From the NCBI RefSeq assembly GCF_003052605.1, contig NZ_QASO01000124.1:49615-113614 (forward strand): a stretch of DNA of 64,000 nt, read 5' to 3'. Source of the stretch: Ectopseudomonas oleovorans. Its GTDB lineage: Bacteria; Pseudomonadota; Gammaproteobacteria; Pseudomonadales; Pseudomonadaceae. Position 1 is the stretch's first letter. Each line of letters opens with the position of its first letter. This document shows, in pieces, positions 1 through 8,368 of this stretch. The notes beneath the pieces were generated by a model, which saw nothing but the letters and a program-made list of their open reading frames with translations, searched no databases and had not been told where the DNA came from. The position numbers were made by a program, and so were the translations under genes.

Positions 1-284
1 TCGACGGCAGTGCGCGTCCATCCGAAGGCGTGGGTTTCAGGCACCACATCAGCGATCAGCCAGCCGGTATTGCTCGGCTTCAACGCCTCAATGTCATGCA
101 TCACCAGGCACATGGCGGCATTGGACTCGACCTGCGGGCGCCAGGCGCACAGGCAATGGGTCGGCTGCACCCGGCAGTGCGGGCAGCGCTCGGCGCGCGA
201 ACCACGGGCGACGAAGGGTTTGAGGCTGCGCGCCAGGCGCTCTGCGCGCAGGCGGGCGACGGCATGTGGGGCTGGATGAGTCAT
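1..284 (-). CDS. DTW-domain protein, probable tRNA-uridine aminocarboxypropyltransferase (partial, runs off the window)
   Basis: The minus strand is open from an ATG at 284 to the window edge and encodes the first ~94 residues. The product starts MTHPAPHAVARLRAERLA and contains a cysteine cluster (CPHCRVQPTHCLC) followed by MHDIEALKPSNTGWLI. This is the zinc-site and early-domain pattern of the DTW family. Family members such as E. coli TapT/YfiP add an acp3 group to uridine-47 of tRNA using S-adenosylmethionine. The DTW motif itself lies beyond the window, so the family call rests on the N-terminal half only. It is divergent from the secreted protein that starts at 449. Confidence 0.75.
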   Translation of the reverse strand, partial: MTHPAPHAVARLRAERLARSLKPFVARGSRAERCPHCRVQPTHCLCAWRPQVESNAAMCLVMHDIEALKPSNTGWLIADVVPETHAFGWTRTAV

Positions 285-448
285 GGAAGGCACAACGGCG
301 ATTGGGCGTGGGATTCTAACACCTCGCCCGCACCGCTGGCGGGCCAGAACCAGTAGACTGCAGCCGTCAACAGGTCAATGGCCACCGCCGCGAACATTCA
401 CGACAGTGGTCTGTCCAAGGCTGTCCACGCTTTCAGGAGTTACATCAC

Positions 449-850
449 ATGCTGCGTTACATCCTTTCTGCCCTCGCGCTCAGCCTGATGCTTGCCACTG
501 CACAGGCAGCCTCGCTAAAGGAGATGGAGCTGACTCGCACTCTGGAGCAGGTCGCCCGGCAAAGCAGCGAAGGCACGCCGCGGGCGATCAACGAGGACAT
601 TCTTGATCGGGGCTATACCGTGGAAGGTCACACGCTAATTAACCATCTCAGCGTGCGCGAAGCGCATGCCGCGCAGATGCGCGGCAACCCCGATACGGTG
701 CGCAGCCAACTGGCGGCCAGCGTCTGCCGCAATCCGGGTTATCGCAGCCTGCTGGCGCAGGGCGCGCAACTGCGTTATCAGTTCAGCGAGTACCGCAGCA
801 ACCGTCCGGTTACCGTCGAAACCTTCGACAAGGGTGATTGCGGCCTGTAA
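449..850 (+). CDS. Small secreted protein of the PA3611 (quorum-sensing-regulated virulence factor) family
   Basis: 133 residues with a clear Sec signal peptide (hydrophobic stretch 4-16, cleavage near AQA-AS at about 20/21). The mature domain is small, with two cysteines (in VCRNPG and at KGDCGL near the C-terminus) that could form a disulfide. It matches my memory of P. aeruginosa PA3611, a periplasmic protein of known fold and unknown biochemical role. An AGGAGT ribosome site lies 9-10 bases before the ATG. The gene converges on the small minus-strand ORF that ends at 864. In P. aeruginosa the same family also lies beside a phosphoketolase-type gene, which supports the call. Confidence 0.75.
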   Translation: MLRYILSALALSLMLATAQAASLKEMELTRTLEQVARQSSEGTPRAINEDILDRGYTVEGHTLINHLSVREAHAAQMRGNPDTVRSQLAASVCRNPGYRSLLAQGAQLRYQFSEYRSNRPVTVETFDKGDCGL

Positions 851-863
851 GTACTGGCCAGGC

Positions 864-1058
864 TCAGCCTCGCTGTGCCCGGCGCTGGGCGTCATCGGCG
901 CGCAACTCGGCGAGCAGGGCCTCCATGTAGCGTGAGCGTCGCCCACCCCCTTCGAGGCGACGCACGCACTCCTCCTGCAGACTCAACTGGTTGATCCGTG
1001 CCGCCTCCTGCAGCATGCGATAGAGGTCGGTTTCGAGTTCCACAATCAGCCTGGGCAT
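864..1058 (-). CDS. Small conserved protein, possibly Arc/ribbon-helix-helix-like
   Basis: 64 residues. The start is fixed by a strong GGAGG-type ribosome site just upstream of the ATG at 1058. The N-terminus (PRLIVELETDLYRMLQEAARINQLSLQEECVRRL) has one predicted strand followed by two helices, the layout of ribbon-helix-helix DNA-binding proteins such as Arc or FitA-type antitoxins. A charged tail follows. No toxin gene is adjacent. It lies 37 bases downstream of the phosphoketolase-family gene on the same strand, so it is probably co-transcribed with it. Function unknown; the RHH assignment is inference from sequence pattern. Confidence 0.6.
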   Translation of the reverse strand: MPRLIVELETDLYRMLQEAARINQLSLQEECVRRLEGGGRRSRYMEALLAELRADDAQRRAQRG

Positions 1059-1095
1059 ACCTGCCCCTCCCTTGCAATTGCCCCAACCCGATCAT

Positions 1096-3498
1096 TCAGC
1101 GCAGGATGTTGGGATCTCCCGTGCCGGCCAGTGCAGCCCGTTCCTCGGCCGTCAGCCAGGCATCGACCGCTGTGCCCAGCACCTCGGCGACACTCTGCAG
1201 CACATGCGCCCAGGTACAGCCATTGGCGAACAGCATGCCGGCCTCGTCGAAGGTGCCGCCACGGTTGCGATAACCCAGTACCCGACAGAACGCACCCTCG
1301 CCCAGCACCGTGGACAAATGCCCCCGTGCCACCTCCGGGCGCATATGGCTGAGCAATACACGCCGCCGGTACGCAGCGGGGAACAACGCTTCATGCTCTG
1401 CAGGCGTAGCCAGCGCCGGTGCTTCCCAGGCATCACGCGGCCCCCGAAAACGTCCCGGCTCCTGCAAGTAAATCAGACGCCAGGCCACCGCATGCTGACT
1501 CAGACGAACGGCAGCACGGCGCATCGCGTGCAACTGGTAACTGCCGCTGGCGATCAGCAGCACCGGCTCACCCTCGCCCTCGGCAGCCACCAGTAAGGCA
1601 CCATCACGGGCCAGCTGTTGCGCCTGCGCCGCCGTGAAGCTGCAGGGCTGCTCGCGCTTGGCCACCACCACGCAAGCCAACCTGCCGCGCTCCTGATAGA
1701 TGCCAGGCAGCAGCGCCAGCAGCGAATTGTGGTCGGCCGGCAGCAGCACGCGCACGACATCGTGCATCTCGCCCAGCAGCGCCTCACAGAAGGTGGTGTC
1801 CTGGTGCGATTGCTGGTTCTTGCCGTTCTCCCAGGTGTGCGAAGTCGCCACCAGCGGCCAACCCAGCCAGCCTGCCGGGCGCCCGACCTCTTTCTGCTGG
1901 CGGGCGAAGATCAGGCTCTGACGCACCGCGCCGAGCATCTTCACGCAGAACGCCTCGTAACTGGCCACCAGATTCAGACCGCCCTGGTTGGCCAGGCAGG
2001 CGGAAACCACGGCCTCCTCGTTGAGCACCGTGATCACCGCGCCATGCACTGATTCCAGCTCGCTTTCCGGCTGGCTGACACGGTGCTTGAGCGCCTTCAG
2101 CACGCCACCCAGGCGGTTGCTGGCCAGTTCGTCCGGGTTGCCGACGCGGGGGCGTAACTGCGGATTGGCCCGTACCAGATCGACAAAGTAGCGATCCAGC
2201 GCACTCATGGGCGAACAGGCGGCGTCGTGAAAATGCAGCGCTGGCTGTATCGGCTGCGCGGGTTGACGACGGGCCAGTGGATTGTCTCGCTCAGGCTCAC
2301 GCCCCTTGCCGGCAGCAAACAGGCTGCAGGCCTCGGCCAATGCCTGGGGCTGTACCCACAACGCCGCCGCATGCTGGTTGAACAGTTCGCGTGCGTGCGC
2401 ATCGAGCGCCGGGCTGGCCGGTAGCGGCAGGTTGTGCGCGGCATTGCTGCCAGCGCCATAGAAGCCATAGCCCTTGGTGGTTTCGGCAATGCCGTAGGGC
2501 ATGGGCAGGGGATAGTCGATCAGTTCGCGATTGCGCTCATCTACCCGATGCGCCAGGCGCTGCTCCATTTCCCACAGCGCACAGACAAAGGCTGCCGGGT
2601 CACGCCCATCGAAGCTCAGCGGATCGAAACCACAGCCGCGCAGGTGCCGGCGAAAACCCTCCAGCCCCTCCAGCGTGCCGAGTTCGGTACGCTGCTCGAT
2701 ACGCCGACCGTTGGCGATCATCACCGGCAGCGCCACACCACAATCCTCGGCACGCCACCAGCGCGGCATCCAGTCGCTGCCGCGCTGCTCCTCGGCGGCG
2801 CCATCGGAGAGGAACGCCACCAGTTTTTCGCCCGGCAATGGCAGATGGGCGTACTGCAGCTCGGCAAAACCCAGGTACCCACCTTCGGCGATACCGCCGG
2901 CGGTGTGCGGGTTGACGTGACTGCCCAGCGGCACGCCAGGGCTGCCATCCGCGGCCTGGGCGTAGCTGTAGAAGTCTGCCGCCAGACAGCTCATGCCCGC
3001 TTCATCACAGGTATAGCGCTCAGCCTGCTCGGGATGCTGGTTGCCTGTCAGCAGGTTCAGCGCCTCGATTGCCGCCACGCAATGGCCCTGCCCCATCAAC
3101 CAGCCACGTGTCTCGGCGGTCAGGGCATTGAGTGCCAGGTAACCGGCGTAGGCAGGCACCATGTTCAGCGCGCCACCAGTATGACCTTCCGGCACCGGTT
3201 TGAAGTCCTCGGCCTGCAGCGGCTGGCCATCGAGTCGAACGCGCTGGGCATAGGTCATGTGCACCACCAGCCAGAGGCCGGCTGCGGTCAGCGAATCCAG
3301 GGCGCGAAACAGGCGGTAGACGCTCGGCAAGTCGGGCTGCAAGCCGCTTTGCACCAGCTGATGGGCCAGACGAAAGACCGCAGCGCTGGTCTGCGGGCTA
3401 TGCTGAACAGGTCCGTGGCCCGCCTGCCAGTGGGCGAAGTCGGGGTATTGCTGGGCGTGTTGAGCCAGAGTCGCGGCATCGGGCAAAAGCTGAGGCAT
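1096..3498 (-). CDS. Phosphoketolase-family thiamine-diphosphate enzyme (divergent)
   Basis: 800 residues, the usual length of phosphoketolases, which cleave xylulose-5-P or fructose-6-P to acetyl-phosphate with thiamine diphosphate. Typical blocks are visible in order: EGHTGGALNMVPAYAGYLAL near residue 100, SHVNPHTAGGIAEGGYLG near 190, a diphosphate/Mg region FLSDGAAEEQRGSDW, and a C-terminal NRGGTFDEAGMLFANG. The usual GPGHG block reads MGQGHC here and GDGEAE reads SDGAAE, so this is a divergent subfamily. Some such proteins are annotated as xylulose-5-phosphate 3-epimerases, so the reaction is uncertain. A strong AGGAG ribosome site precedes the ATG. It is divergent from the MBL-fold gene at 3624, with an Anr-like dyad between them. 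Confidence 0.8.
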   Translation of the reverse strand: MPQLLPDAATLAQHAQQYPDFAHWQAGHGPVQHSPQTSAAVFRLAHQLVQSGLQPDLPSVYRLFRALDSLTAAGLWLVVHMTYAQRVRLDGQPLQAEDFKPVPEGHTGGALNMVPAYAGYLALNALTAETRGWLMGQGHCVAAIEALNLLTGNQHPEQAERYTCDEAGMSCLAADFYSYAQAADGSPGVPLGSHVNPHTAGGIAEGGYLGFAELQYAHLPLPGEKLVAFLSDGAAEEQRGSDWMPRWWRAEDCGVALPVMIANGRRIEQRTELGTLEGLEGFRRHLRGCGFDPLSFDGRDPAAFVCALWEMEQRLAHRVDERNRELIDYPLPMPYGIAETTKGYGFYGAGSNAAHNLPLPASPALDAHARELFNQHAAALWVQPQALAEACSLFAAGKGREPERDNPLARRQPAQPIQPALHFHDAACSPMSALDRYFVDLVRANPQLRPRVGNPDELASNRLGGVLKALKHRVSQPESELESVHGAVITVLNEEAVVSACLANQGGLNLVASYEAFCVKMLGAVRQSLIFARQQKEVGRPAGWLGWPLVATSHTWENGKNQQSHQDTTFCEALLGEMHDVVRVLLPADHNSLLALLPGIYQERGRLACVVVAKREQPCSFTAAQAQQLARDGALLVAAEGEGEPVLLIASGSYQLHAMRRAAVRLSQHAVAWRLIYLQEPGRFRGPRDAWEAPALATPAEHEALFPAAYRRRVLLSHMRPEVARGHLSTVLGEGAFCRVLGYRNRGGTFDEAGMLFANGCTWAHVLQSVAEVLGTAVDAWLTAEERAALAGTGDPNILR

Positions 3499-3552
3499 GG
3501 GTCATCTCCTGAAAATTCACTTGCAGTTTAGGCACCCGGAGCCCTACATCGA

Positions 3553-3566
3553 GTGACCTGCATCAA
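3553..3566. promoter_or_regulatory. Possible Anr/Dnr (FNR-type) box between phosphoketolase-like and MBL genes
   Basis: The sequence GTGAC-N4-ATCAA (TTGAT-N4-GTCAC on the other strand) differs from the FNR/Anr consensus TTGAT-N4-ATCAA mainly in one half-site. It is centred about 61 bp from each divergent start codon. No clear -10/-35 pair was assigned, so this is a motif match only. Confidence 0.35.
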
Positions 3567-3623
3567 ACCACGCGATGCTTCAAACCGGCAGACTCGCCAC
3601 ATCATCACAACAAGGACAGAACC

Positions 3624-5027
3624 ATGGCCCTGCTTACTTTTCTCGGTGCAATCCAACAAGTTACCGGCTCCTGCTACCTGGTGGAGAGTCGCGACGGCGC
3701 CAAGGTCCTGCTCGAGTGCGGCATGCACCAGGGGCGCCGCCAGGAGGAGGATCAGAACCGCAGCGCCTTCCCCTTCGACCCGCGGGAGCTGGATGCGGTG
3801 GTGATCTCCCACGCCCACCTCGATCACAGCGGGCTGCTGCCGCGCCTGGTCGCCGAGGGTTATCGCGGCCCGATCCACGCCACCGAGGCCAGCTGCGAAC
3901 TGCTCGAGCTGATGCTGCTGGATTCGGCCTTCCTGCAGGAGAAGGACGCCGAATGGGAAAACCGCTGGCGTGCACGCCAGGGCAAGCCGGCGATCACGCC
4001 GCTCTACACCATCGCCCATGCCGAGCAGGCGCTCAGCCAGCGCCGCGCGCATGCCTACGGCACAGCGGTCGAGGTTGCCAAGGGCGTGCAGGCCACCTTC
4101 CACAATGCCGGCCACATTCTCGGCTCGGCCATCGTTGAAATGCAGGTGCAGGATCACCACCTGCAGCGTCATCTGGTGTTCTCCGGCGACCTGGGCAATA
4201 CCTGCTCGCCACTGATGCAGGCGCCGACCCAACTGAACAAGGCCGACGTACTGCTGATGGAGTCGACCTACGGCGACCGTGATCATCGCCCCAGTGACGA
4301 AACCCTGGAGGAGCTGGCCGACATTCTGCAGCAGGCGCACAAGGAAGGCGGCAACGTGCTGATCCCCTCCTTCGCCGTCGGCCGCACCCAGGACCTTATC
4401 TATTACCTAGGCCGCTTCTATCAGGAAGGCCGCCTGCCACAGCAGGCCGTGTTCCTCGACAGTCCCATGGCCATCCGCGCCAACGCCATCTACAGCCGCT
4501 TCCATGATCAGTTCGCCGCCGAAGACCGCGCTGCACTGGCTGCCAAGGGTGTCACCCGGGTAGAGGACTGGCTACCGATCCTGCGCTGCACGCCAACGGC
4601 GGAAGAGTCCATGGCGATCAACCGGATCAAGAGCGGCGCGATCATCATCGCCGGTGCCGGCATGTGCAATGGCGGGCGTATCGTTCATCACTTCAAGCAC
4701 AACCTCTGGCGCGAGAACTGCCATCTGGTCTTCCCCGGCTTCCAGGCCAAGGGCACGCTGGGTCGTTTGATCGTCGATGGTGCGGAAACGGTCAAGGTGC
4801 TGCACCAGCGCATTGCGGTGAAAGCCAGGGTGCACACGCTGGGCGGTTTTTCTGCGCACGCCGGTCAGTCGCAGCTGATCGACTGGGCGAGCCAGTTCGA
4901 GCACCACCCCGAGCTGTACCTGGTGCACGGCGAGCTGGAGAAGATGCAGGCCCTGCAAGCCGCCCTGCGCGAACGCCTGAACTGGATCGCCAACATTCCC
5001 GAACCCGGTGAGCAGATCGCCCTGTAA
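3624..5027 (+). CDS. MBL-fold / beta-CASP metallohydrolase, probable ribonuclease
   Basis: 467 residues. Metallo-beta-lactamase ligands are clear: HAHLDHSG (HxHxDH) near residue 60, NAGHILGSA, FSGDLG and ESTYGDR. Then comes a beta-CASP domain and a C-terminal RNA-specificity motif with GGFSAHAGQSQLIDW. This is the architecture of bacterial CPSF/RNase-like proteins that cut RNA with two zinc ions. There is no signal peptide, so it is cytoplasmic. An AAGGA ribosome site precedes the ATG. It is divergent from the phosphoketolase-like gene, and the two probably share a promoter region. Which RNA it acts on, if any, cannot be told from sequence. Confidence 0.85.
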   Translation: MALLTFLGAIQQVTGSCYLVESRDGAKVLLECGMHQGRRQEEDQNRSAFPFDPRELDAVVISHAHLDHSGLLPRLVAEGYRGPIHATEASCELLELMLLDSAFLQEKDAEWENRWRARQGKPAITPLYTIAHAEQALSQRRAHAYGTAVEVAKGVQATFHNAGHILGSAIVEMQVQDHHLQRHLVFSGDLGNTCSPLMQAPTQLNKADVLLMESTYGDRDHRPSDETLEELADILQQAHKEGGNVLIPSFAVGRTQDLIYYLGRFYQEGRLPQQAVFLDSPMAIRANAIYSRFHDQFAAEDRAALAAKGVTRVEDWLPILRCTPTAEESMAINRIKSGAIIIAGAGMCNGGRIVHHFKHNLWRENCHLVFPGFQAKGTLGRLIVDGAETVKVLHQRIAVKARVHTLGGFSAHAGQSQLIDWASQFEHHPELYLVHGELEKMQALQAALRERLNWIANIPEPGEQIAL

Positions 5028-5160
5028 CCGGCGCTTACGAAAAGCAGGCAGCGAAACGGCAACCAGGCTGTGGCAAGCGTCATGAAACGCCATAATCACG
5101 GAACCGGTACGGGCGCGAGCCGCATCAACCTCTCGCCCGGCTCAGAACAGGAGAGCCTTC

Positions 5161-6234
5161 ATGCCTTACGAAGCGGACGACTATCTGTCGCGCCACGTGC
5201 AAACCAGCGAAGTCGACCTGACCCGCAAGGTCGACGAACTGGTGGCACTGGCAGCCCCCGGCAACAGCCCGAACCTGCAGCTGTACCGGGAAATGCTCAG
5301 TACCGTGATCCATATGGCCCAGGCGGACCGCAACCGCTGGGACGCCAAGATCATGCTGCAGACCCTGCGCGAGATGGAAAATGCCTTCGGTGTACTGGAA
5401 CAGCTCAAGCGCCGGCGCAAGGTCACCGTATTTGGCTCGGCCCGCACGCCAGCCGATCATCCGCTGTACCTGCAGGCTCGTGAACTGGGCGCACGGTTGG
5501 CGCAACGTGACCTAATGGTCATCACCGGCGCAGGCGGCGGCATCATGGCCGCCGCCCATGAAGGCGCCGGCGTGGACAACAGCCTGGGGTTCAACATCAT
5601 CCTGCCCTTCGAACAAACGGCCAACGCGACGATGCGCGGCAGCAACCACCTGCTGTCATTCCATTTCTTCTTCCTGCGCAAGCTGTTCTTCGTCAAGGAG
5701 GCCGATGGCCTGGTGCTGTGCCCCGGCGGTTTCGGCACCCTCGACGAAGCGCTGGAAGTGCTGACCCTGATCCAGACCGGCAAGAGCCCACTGGTGCCCG
5801 TGGTACTGCTCGATCAACCGGGTGGCAGCTACTGGAAGGACGCCCTGGGTTTCATGCGCCGCCAGCTTGAAGACAATGGCTACATCCTGCCCAGCGATCT
5901 GAACCTGATGCACCTGGTGTACAGCGCCGAAGAAGCGGTGGATGAAATCGTCCACTTCTATCGCAACTTCCACTCCAGCCGCTGGCTCAAGGATCGCTTC
6001 GTGATTCGCCTCAATCATCCGCTCAACGAGGCGGCTCTAGTCATGCTGGACAGCGACTTCGCCAGCCTGTGCAAGGAAGGTGGCTTTACCCAGCAACCCT
6101 ACTGCGAGCAGGAGCGCGACGAACCGGAACTGTGCCACCTGACCCGTCTGGCCTTTGCCTTCAACGGTCGTGAATATGGCCGCCTGCGCGCGCTGCTCAA
6201 TGTGGTTAACGAGCCGGCGAATTGGGCAAGCTGA
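5161..6234 (+). CDS. LOG-family protein (nucleotide 5'-monophosphate nucleosidase-like)
   Basis: 357 residues. The core is a Rossmann fold with TVFGSAR near residue 100, ITGAGGGIM and the family signature PGGFGTLDE. LOG-type enzymes cleave nucleoside monophosphates to ribose-5-phosphate and a base; plant members make cytokinins, and PpnN does this for purine nucleotides in E. coli. The ~95-residue N-terminal helical extension and ~100-residue C-terminal tail make it longer than minimal LOG proteins (~190 residues). A GGAGAG ribosome site lies 7 bases before the ATG. It follows the MBL gene by 133 bases on the same strand and ends at a REP palindrome plus terminator. Confidence 0.85.
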   Translation: MPYEADDYLSRHVQTSEVDLTRKVDELVALAAPGNSPNLQLYREMLSTVIHMAQADRNRWDAKIMLQTLREMENAFGVLEQLKRRRKVTVFGSARTPADHPLYLQARELGARLAQRDLMVITGAGGGIMAAAHEGAGVDNSLGFNIILPFEQTANATMRGSNHLLSFHFFFLRKLFFVKEADGLVLCPGGFGTLDEALEVLTLIQTGKSPLVPVVLLDQPGGSYWKDALGFMRRQLEDNGYILPSDLNLMHLVYSAEEAVDEIVHFYRNFHSSRWLKDRFVIRLNHPLNEAALVMLDSDFASLCKEGGFTQQPYCEQERDEPELCHLTRLAFAFNGREYGRLRALLNVVNEPANWAS

Positions 6235-6249
6235 GCTGACGAAGTTGCC

Positions 6250-6312
6250 GTAGCCTGGATGCAATCCGGGGGTATTGGCCTCTCACCATTCCCGGATTAC
6301 ATCCGGGCTATG
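6250..6312. repeat. REP-type palindrome pair
   Basis: GTAGCCTGGATGCAATCCGGG and its imperfect inverted partner CCCGGATTACATCCGGGC are separated by about 20 bases. This is the usual head-to-head arrangement of Pseudomonas intergenic REP doublets. Confidence 0.7.
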
Positions 6313-6321
6313 TAAAGCAAG

Positions 6322-6349
6322 AAGCCCAGCATTGGCTGGGCTTCCTTTT
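6322..6349. terminator. Bidirectional rho-independent terminator between LOG gene and nadA
   Basis: The perfect 9-bp stem AAGCCCAGC/GCTGGGCTT with loop ATTG is followed by CCTTTTA. A run of A lies on the other side, so it can serve both converging genes. Confidence 0.85.
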
Positions 6350-6361
6350 ACTGCATGCCTA

Positions 6362-7420
6362 TCAGGCGTTACCGGCGGCCTTCAGCCGCGCCGCCTGGGT
6401 GAAATCGAGCATGCGCTTGAGCGGCTTGATCGCCCTGGGAATCAGCGCCGGCTCGACATGAATCTCGCCGGAGCCCTGACGCAAGCCGGTCAGCACGCGC
6501 TCCAGCGTATTCATCGCCATCCACGGGCAGTGCGCGCAGCTGCGGCAGGCGGCACCGTTACCCGCCGTCGGCGCCTCGATGAAGGTCTTGTCCGGGCACA
6601 GCTGCTGCATCTTGTAGAAGATGCCGCGATCAGTGGCGACGATGAATGTCGAGTTGGGCAGGGTCTGCGCGGCCTTGATCAGCTGACTGGTGGAACCCAC
6701 GGCATCGGCCAGCTCCACCACGTTCTGCGGCGACTCCGGGTGCACCAGAATGGCAGCATCAGGGTACAGCGCCTTCATGTCCAGCAACTGCTTGGATTTG
6801 AACTCCTCATGGACGATACAGGCACCGTCCCACAGCAGCATATCGGCACCGGTCTCGTGCTGGATGTAGTTGCCCAGGTGCTTGTCCGGCGCCCAGATGA
6901 TGGTCTCGCCGTTGTCCATCAGGCTCTCGACGATCTCCAGCGCGCAACTGGAGGTCACCACCCAGTCGGCACGCGCCTTCACCGCCGCCGAGGTGTTGGC
7001 ATACACCACCACGGTGCGCTCCGGGTGCTGATCGCAGAAGGCCGAAAACTCGTCCACCGGGCAACCCAGATCGAGCGAACAGGTGGCCTCCAGCGTCGGC
7101 ATCAACACGCGTTTTTCCGGGTTGAGGATCTTCGCCGTCTCGCCCATGAACTTGACCCCGGCCACCACCACGGTCTGCGCCGGGTGCTGATTACCAAAGC
7201 GGGCCATTTCCAGGGAGTCGGAAACGCAGCCGCCGGTTTCCTCGGCCAGCGCCTGGATCACCGGATCGCAGTAGTAGTGCGCCACCAGCACCGCGTTCTG
7301 CTTCTTCAGCTCAGCGGCGATTTCGCGGCGATAGAAGGCCTCCTCCTCGGCTGTCAGCGGTTTGGGCTGTTTGGCATCGAGGTGGGCCTGAACCAGAAGG
7401 CGTTCGGAAATCTGCGTCAT
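6362..7420 (-). CDS. nadA: Quinolinate synthase
   Basis: 352 residues starting MTQISERLLVQAHLDAK, as in P. aeruginosa. The longer reading frame upstream runs into the tRNA-Lys region and is not credible. NadA condenses iminoaspartate with dihydroxyacetone phosphate to quinolinate, the precursor of NAD, using a [4Fe-4S] cluster. Expected motifs are present: AHYYCDP, the cysteine region TCSLDLGCP, SSCALEIVE, HPES and the C-terminal CRSCAHCPWMAMN. The gene stands alone downstream of tRNA-Lys, with a terminator between them, so it must have its own promoter in 7421-7521. Confidence 0.97.
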   Translation of the reverse strand: MTQISERLLVQAHLDAKQPKPLTAEEEAFYRREIAAELKKQNAVLVAHYYCDPVIQALAEETGGCVSDSLEMARFGNQHPAQTVVVAGVKFMGETAKILNPEKRVLMPTLEATCSLDLGCPVDEFSAFCDQHPERTVVVYANTSAAVKARADWVVTSSCALEIVESLMDNGETIIWAPDKHLGNYIQHETGADMLLWDGACIVHEEFKSKQLLDMKALYPDAAILVHPESPQNVVELADAVGSTSQLIKAAQTLPNSTFIVATDRGIFYKMQQLCPDKTFIEAPTAGNGAACRSCAHCPWMAMNTLERVLTGLRQGSGEIHVEPALIPRAIKPLKRMLDFTQAARLKAAGNA

Positions 7421-7521
7421 GTCATCGAACCTGCGGTGCTCTTGAGCGAGCTGCGAGTATAGCCCCTGACTCCACATCACCACAGGCGATGCAGCATCAG
7501 CCAGAGGACTTTTCCGAGAGC

Positions 7522-7551
7522 AAAAAAAAGCCAGTCTGACGACTGGCTTTT
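7522..7551 (-). terminator. Rho-independent terminator of the tRNA-Lys transcript
   Basis: On the minus strand the stem AAAGCCAGTC/GACTGGCTTT with loop GTCA is followed by an uninterrupted run of T. It lies 6 bases past the tRNA CCA end. Confidence 0.9.
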
Positions 7552-7557
7552 GCGATC

Positions 7558-7633
7558 TGGTGGGTCGTGTAGGATTCGAACCTACGACCAATTGGTTAAA
7601 AGCCAACTGCTCTACCAACTGAGCTAACGACCC
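7558..7633 (-). tRNA. tRNA-Lys (anticodon TTT)
   Basis: A 76-nt cloverleaf with the CCA end encoded. The acceptor stem is GGGTCGT/ACGACCC, the D-arm contains AGCTCAGTTGGTAGAGC, the anticodon loop reads CTTTTAA (TTT) and the T-arm contains GGTTCGAATCC. It reads Lys (AAA/AAG). In P. aeruginosa the tRNA-Lys beside queC is a known integration site for genomic islands. Here nadA follows directly with no integrase or island between. Confidence 0.97.
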
Positions 7634-7691
7634 AACGCGAGGCGCATGATACTGATTTAATTCAGGAAATCAACACTTCGCGAAAACTTTT

Positions 7692-8366
7692 TCAGCAGTA
7701 GCGCGTCACATCAGGCACACCTGCCGCGGCGAAACCGGCTGCGCGCAGGCGGCAGCTGTCGCATTTGCCACAGGCGCGGCCCTCGTCATCGGCCTGGTAG
7801 CAGGAGACCGTCAGCGCATAGTCCACGCCCAGGCGCATGCCCGCCTGGATGATCTCGCCCTTGCTCATCTGCTGCAACGGTGCGCGAATGCTGAAACCCT
7901 GCCCCTCGACACCCGCCCTGGTCGCCAGGTTGGCCATGCGCTCGAACGCCTCGACGAATTCCGGACGGCAATCGGGATAGCCCGAGTAATCCACCGCGTT
8001 GACGCCAATGAAGATATCGCGCGCCTCGAGCACCTCGGCCCAGCCCAAGGCAAGCGCCAGAAATACCGTATTACGCGCCGGCACGTAGGTGGCGGGAATC
8101 CCTTCAGTGGGCGATTCAGGCACGGCGATGCTGCTGTCGGTCAACGCCGAACCACCGATGCCGTTGAGGTTCAGGCCAATCATCTTGTGCTCGACTACAC
8201 CCAGTTGCCGCGCCACACGCTCGGCTGCCTGCAACTCGGCGCGATGGCGCTGCCCATAGTCGAAGCTCATGCTGTAGCAGCTGTAGCCCTCGGCCTTGGC
8301 CATGGCGACCACGGTGGCCGAGTCCAGGCCACCGGAAAGGAGGATGACCGCTTTCTTGTCGTTCAT
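7692..8366 (-). CDS. queC: 7-cyano-7-deazaguanine synthase
   Basis: 224 residues. QueC converts 7-carboxy-7-deazaguanine to preQ0 with ATP and ammonia, in queuosine synthesis for tRNA wobble positions. The PP-loop LSGGLDSATV is at residues 10-19, SFDYGQRHRAEL follows, and the zinc site CGKCDSCRLRA lies near the C-terminus. It starts 2 bases after the queE stop codon, so the two are translated from one message and catalyse consecutive steps. It ends before the tRNA-Lys gene, which is on the same strand. Confidence 0.97.
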   Translation of the reverse strand: MNDKKAVILLSGGLDSATVVAMAKAEGYSCYSMSFDYGQRHRAELQAAERVARQLGVVEHKMIGLNLNGIGGSALTDSSIAVPESPTEGIPATYVPARNTVFLALALGWAEVLEARDIFIGVNAVDYSGYPDCRPEFVEAFERMANLATRAGVEGQGFSIRAPLQQMSKGEIIQAGMRLGVDYALTVSCYQADDEGRACGKCDSCRLRAAGFAAAGVPDVTRYC

Positions 8367-8368
8367 GT

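Noticed and set aside
2434..3531. 365-codon plus-strand frame opposite the phosphoketolase-like gene
   Set aside because: It lies wholly antisense to a gene with clear family motifs; its translation is a His/Gln/Gly-rich shadow typical of GC-rich DNA.
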